Below are positions 5,884 through 8,138 of a stretch of 8,138 nucleotides of DNA, one piece after another. Both the position numbers and the translations under genes were made by a program. Under the pieces are notes generated by a model. It was not told the origin of the DNA and searched no databases. It saw only the letters and a list, made by a program, of their open reading frames with translations. Within the stretch, counting starts at the first letter, position 1; each line of letters begins with the position of its first letter. The DNA is from Pseudomonadota bacterium (GTDB lineage Bacteria; Pseudomonadota; Alphaproteobacteria; UBA8366; JADFVY01), in assembly GCA_015222795.1 (NCBI GenBank), contig JADFVY010000491.1, forward strand, positions 1 through 8,138, written 5' to 3'.

Positions 5884-6558
5884 ATGTTAATTACTGAATT
5901 CGTCCGAATCGCGCCGCGTGTTCTGGCCTGTGGCGCCGTGCTGGCGCTGGCCGGGGCCTGCCAGGCCGAAAAACTGGCGGTGGAAGACCAGCCGCAGGTG
6001 ACCGTAAAGGGAAAGATCGTCAACGAGGACGGTGCGTCGGCTAGCGATTGCAAGTTGGAATTCTACGATACCTCGGCGGTGAAGCCCAATTATGTCTGGG
6101 AGGTGCCGGCGGATTTCACGCACAAGCTGCTGACGGACAAGGTAAAGGAAGACTTCTATTTCCGCACCCGCTGCAAGGGGCAGCGCATGACCGGGCAGTC
6201 GCGCATCTACAATATGGGTTATCTGTCGCAGAACGATTTCATCATCGATCTCGGGCGGATGACCGTGGGCGCGGGCATGATCGCGGTGACGGGGCAGGTT
6301 GCGACCATGGACGGGTCGAAACCGGACGCCTGCAAGTTCGGCCTCTATACCGGGCTTCACAGCAAGCCGGTGGTCAGTTGGGACGTCGCCGATGCCATCG
6401 CGGTCGAGTTCGAGCGCGAGAAGGTGGATGGGCATTTCCAGTTCCGCCTGGAATGCACGGGCTATACCGAGCCGTTCAATTCGCCCAAGCGCCCGGAAAA
6501 CTGGCTGGCCGAGGCCGGCGGCAAGATTGAACTGGGCGACATGCTGGTGCGCAAATAG
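5884..6558 (+). CDS. Lipoprotein with two tandem Cys-pair beta domains (paralogue 2)
   Basis: A 224-residue exported protein and clear paralogue of the product of the preceding gene. The signal sequence ends in LALAGAC with candidate lipid Cys C26. Ala at -3 is less usual than Leu, so signal peptidase I cleavage is an alternative. Repeat 1 (about 39-130) has VKGKIVNEDG, C56 and C97. Repeat 2 (about 131-224) has AVTGQVATMDG, C150 and C191. Both pairs are 41 apart, as in the paralogue, and the repeats are offset by 94. Shared blocks with the paralogue include VKGK, the sequence DC followed by LE and an aromatic pair, and KPVVSW (161-166 here, 169-174 there). The Cys-Gly-Tyr motif near the second Cys of repeat 2 also matches. 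The Gly/Ser tether of paralogue 1 is absent, so this protein would sit closer to the membrane. Function unknown; a pair of surface or periplasmic binding or structural lipoproteins is a guess. Confidence 0.86.
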   Translation: MLITEFVRIAPRVLACGAVLALAGACQAEKLAVEDQPQVTVKGKIVNEDGASASDCKLEFYDTSAVKPNYVWEVPADFTHKLLTDKVKEDFYFRTRCKGQRMTGQSRIYNMGYLSQNDFIIDLGRMTVGAGMIAVTGQVATMDGSKPDACKFGLYTGLHSKPVVSWDVADAIAVEFEREKVDGHFQFRLECTGYTEPFNSPKRPENWLAEAGGKIELGDMLVRK

Positions 6559-6570
6559 TTCTACGTCGCG

Positions 6571-6610
6571 GGTAACCGCCGGATAAGCCGGGTAACCACT
6601 GGTTAAGGCT
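6571..6610 (+). repeat. Four-unit 10-bp phased repeat before the third exported gene
   Basis: Four consecutive 10-mers begin GGTAACC, GGATAAG, GGTAACC and GGTTAAG at 6571, 6581, 6591 and 6601. Read as two 20-bp units, 15 of 20 bases are identical. A period of 10 bp puts all four on one face of the helix, as expected for an operator bound cooperatively. The array ends 46 bp before ATG 6657, so it could lie over or just upstream of a promoter. Confidence 0.55.
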
Positions 6611-6643
6611 TGCATGCGATACCGACTCCCTCAGTTGTATAGT

Positions 6644-6649
6644 GGAGGG
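6644..6649 (+). promoter_or_regulatory. Ribosome-binding site GGAGGG that sets the start at 6657
   Basis: GGAGGG lies 7 nt before ATG 6657. The in-frame GTG at 6642 overlaps this site and would add five residues (MEGGF) before a good signal peptide, so 6657 is preferred. Confidence 0.85.
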
Positions 6650-6656
6650 TGGTTTC

Positions 6657-7538
6657 ATGCGTTATGTCGCTTTGTTTGCCGGGGTGGTATTTCTGGCCGC
6701 GTCCATGTCTCCGGCTTTTGCCAAGCTGGGTGACGATACTGCGCCCGTTTCGGGCAATGTAAGCGCGCGCAAGGTGCTGCTGGGCACGATCCAGGGGCTC
6801 GCCAACCAGGGGAACGAGACCATCGGCATGGTGGCCGAGGGTCTGACCGGCCTTTGGGACGAGGACAGCCCCGAGCGCGACAACATCCTGATCGCCCTGC
6901 TGGACTATCAGGTACGCGGCGTCAGCGGCGAATTTCTCGCCGAGATGATCACCGCGCGTGGCCGGGCGATTCTACCGATCCTGAAGGCCCGCCTGCAGGA
7001 CCCTCCGGCCTGCGAGGAGGAATTCCTCGACGGCTGCCGCACCCGCGACGAGCGCGACCCGCTGATCGAGGAACTGATTGTTGCGATCAATATCGGCGAG
7101 GTTCTGTGCTTCGATATCGAGAAATGCCTGGTGCGCACCGCGCGCTCCATGGCTTCGCCGCCGTTCCGCCACGTGCTGAATGTGGTGGTGAAGAGTGACA
7201 CCCCGATCACCGACGCCATCGAGGGCTCGGCCGATACCGCCGACACGGTGGTCGGCAGCCTGGCCGGCGACGAAAAATCCCTGGCCGACCTGTTGGATTA
7301 CGATCTGGGGCCGACCATGGACGGGCTGGTCGACAAGGAAATCACCCGGCTTGGCGACGACGCGGTCGGCGAACTGGACAAGGCCTTCCTGGCGCCGCTG
7401 CTCTGCCACCCGCTCTATGCGAACATTTGCGCCGTCAGCCAGGAAGCCCGCAACAAGCGTATCAAACGCCTGACGGGCGCCATAGAAAACGGCGAGGTTA
7501 TCTGCCCAGAGGGCGAGGCGGATTGCGCGACGGAGTAG
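6657..7538 (+). CDS. Periplasmic protein of unknown family with four close cysteine pairs
   Basis: A 293-residue protein that I do not recognise. The N-terminus is a signal peptide with a probable signal peptidase I site after SPAFA (A22); there is no lipobox. The mature part looks mainly helical and is acidic. Eight cysteines fall into four close pairs: C119/C127 (CEEEFLDGC), C151/C157 (CFDIEKC), C250/C258 (CHPLYANIC) and C283/C290 (CPEGEADC). Each encloses 5-7 residues, most of them with acidic residues. This suggests short disulfide loops or, less likely, metal sites. The middle region (about 183-245) has repeated Asp-rich helix patterns (LADLLDYDLG, MDGLVDKEITRLGDD). No enzyme motif is visible. 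It shares its Shine-Dalgarno type, strand and export with the two lipoprotein genes before it, 98 nt upstream, and may work with them. Confidence 0.85.
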   Translation: MRYVALFAGVVFLAASMSPAFAKLGDDTAPVSGNVSARKVLLGTIQGLANQGNETIGMVAEGLTGLWDEDSPERDNILIALLDYQVRGVSGEFLAEMITARGRAILPILKARLQDPPACEEEFLDGCRTRDERDPLIEELIVAINIGEVLCFDIEKCLVRTARSMASPPFRHVLNVVVKSDTPITDAIEGSADTADTVVGSLAGDEKSLADLLDYDLGPTMDGLVDKEITRLGDDAVGELDKAFLAPLLCHPLYANICAVSQEARNKRIKRLTGAIENGEVICPEGEADCATE

Positions 7539-7541
7539 GGT

Positions 7542-7597
7542 GCGCAGTCGTCAAATCGTCTATTCGCGTTCGGTTGAACGGTGACCTGCGCGTTTTT
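7542..7597 (+). terminator. Possible branched terminator after the periplasmic protein gene
   Basis: GCGCAG (7542-7547) can pair with CTGCGC (7586-7591), followed at once by G and five T (7593-7597). Inside the loop CGTTC-GGTT-GAACG forms a second hairpin. The long loop makes it a weak intrinsic terminator. It overlaps the promoter of the next gene, so stopping one transcript and starting the next happen in the same 60 bases. Confidence 0.35.
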
Positions 7598-7609
7598 GGG
7601 GGCTATAAT
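7581..7609 (+). promoter_or_regulatory. Sigma70-type promoter for the cinA-like gene
   Basis: GTGACC (7581-7586, 4 of 6 matches) and a perfect TATAAT (7604-7609) are 17 nt apart. The start would fall near 7616, giving a leader of about 22 nt. This is the best-looking promoter in the window. Confidence 0.6.
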
Positions 7610-7638
7610 CCAGCGCTGATTCTATCCGGGATGCATTC

Positions 7639-8138
7639 ATGGCCGAATCAAAGACCTATACCGCCGCGTTGCTGATTGTCGGCAACGAGATTTTGTCGGG
7701 GCGCACGACCGATGCGAACCTGCCCTATATCGCGGGGCGGCTGAACGATCTGGGTATCCGGCTGTCGGAAGTGCGCGTGGTCGCCGATATCGAGGCCGAG
7801 GTCGTTGATGCGCTCAATGCGTTGCGCGCCCGCTATACCTACGTCTTCACCACCGGCGGGATTGGACCGACCCATGACGACATCACCGCCGACTGCGTGG
7901 CCAAGGCCTTCGGCCTGGCGCTGATCGAGAGCGCGGAGGCGCGCCGGCGGCTGGAAGAGCGCTATGAAGAGAGCGGGATGGAGCTGAACGAGGCGCGGCT
8001 GCGCATGGCCAGGACGCCCGAGGGTGCGGTGCTGATCGACAACCCGGTTTCCGCCGCGCCGGGCTTCCAGGTGGAAAATGTCTTCGTGATGGCCGGCGTG
8101 CCGAAGATCATGCAGGCGATGTTCGAAAGCCTGCGCGA
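7639..8138 (+). CDS. CinA/MoaB-like molybdopterin-binding-domain protein (3' end missing)
   Basis: The first 166 residues of a MoCF/MoaB-fold protein, cut by the window end with no stop reached. Family motifs are VGNEILSGRTTDAN (14-27), in the first strand and loop, and TTGGIGPTHDDIT (71-83), the pterin-binding loop. The segment ending VFVMAGVPKIMQAM follows. This is the N-terminal domain of competence/damage-inducible protein CinA. In Alphaproteobacteria the domain often occurs alone, at about 250 residues. CinA-type N-terminal domains have been linked to ADP-ribose pyrophosphatase activity, but that need not hold here. Whether the C-terminal NMN-deamidase domain follows cannot be seen, so I give no gene symbol. 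ATG 7639 is preferred over the out-of-frame ATG at 7631; the ribosome-binding site is weak. Confidence 0.92.
   Translation, partial: MAESKTYTAALLIVGNEILSGRTTDANLPYIAGRLNDLGIRLSEVRVVADIEAEVVDALNALRARYTYVFTTGGIGPTHDDITADCVAKAFGLALIESAEARRRLEERYEESGMELNEARLRMARTPEGAVLIDNPVSAAPGFQVENVFVMAGVPKIMQAMFESLR

Noticed and set aside
5887..6615. A long minus-strand frame opposite the second lipoprotein gene.
   Set aside because: The plus-strand gene has a signal peptide, a ribosome-binding site and a paralogue next door. The minus frame has none of these.
6638..6643. TATAGT as a -10 box for the periplasmic protein gene.
   Set aside because: It touches the ribosome-binding site, so a transcript starting 7 nt downstream would lack that site. 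No -35 box stands at a proper distance.

Overview
The window looks like a chromosomal segment from a high-GC alphaproteobacterium. The base composition is GC-rich by eye. The sfsA-map-radC block is a gene order I recall from Rhodospirillales and Rhizobiales. It also carries copies of a palindromic repeat (CCTCATCCTGAGGAG ... CGTCTCGAAGGACGAGG) of a type I recall as abundant in that class. No tRNA, rRNA, CRISPR array, transposase or phage gene is visible.

Left part (1-2514, genes on the minus strand): a two-gene operon encodes a DAO-family FAD oxidoreductase (847-2208) followed after 4 nt by an MBL-fold hydrolase (114-842) that resembles MBLAC2. The operon is bracketed by two inverted doublets of the palindromic repeat. 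One doublet is cut by the window start (1-99). The other fills much of the 306-nt gap before radC (2289-2429). Both doublets have a 41-nt spacer, and they lie in opposite orientation to each other, so they resemble REPINs.

Middle part (2515-4937, minus strand): sfsA, map and radC are housekeeping genes read in that order. All expected catalytic residues of Map and RadC are present.

Right part (5058-7538, plus strand): a strand switch opens a block of three exported proteins of unrecognised family, each with an identical GGAGGG ribosome-binding site. The first two are lipoproteins that are paralogues of each other. Each also consists of two copies of a roughly 93-residue domain. All four domains carry a cysteine pair spaced exactly 41 residues apart, which suggests a disulfide-locked beta-sandwich. 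The third is a periplasmic protein with eight cysteines arranged as four close pairs. The gaps between these genes contain hairpins, palindromes and a 10-bp phased repeat array.

The window ends inside a CinA/MoaB-like molybdopterin-binding-domain gene (7639 onward) with a good sigma70-type promoter. In relatives I recall this gene lying close to sfsA, so the three-gene exported block may be an insertion into a conserved neighbourhood. It is the least explained and most interesting part of the window.
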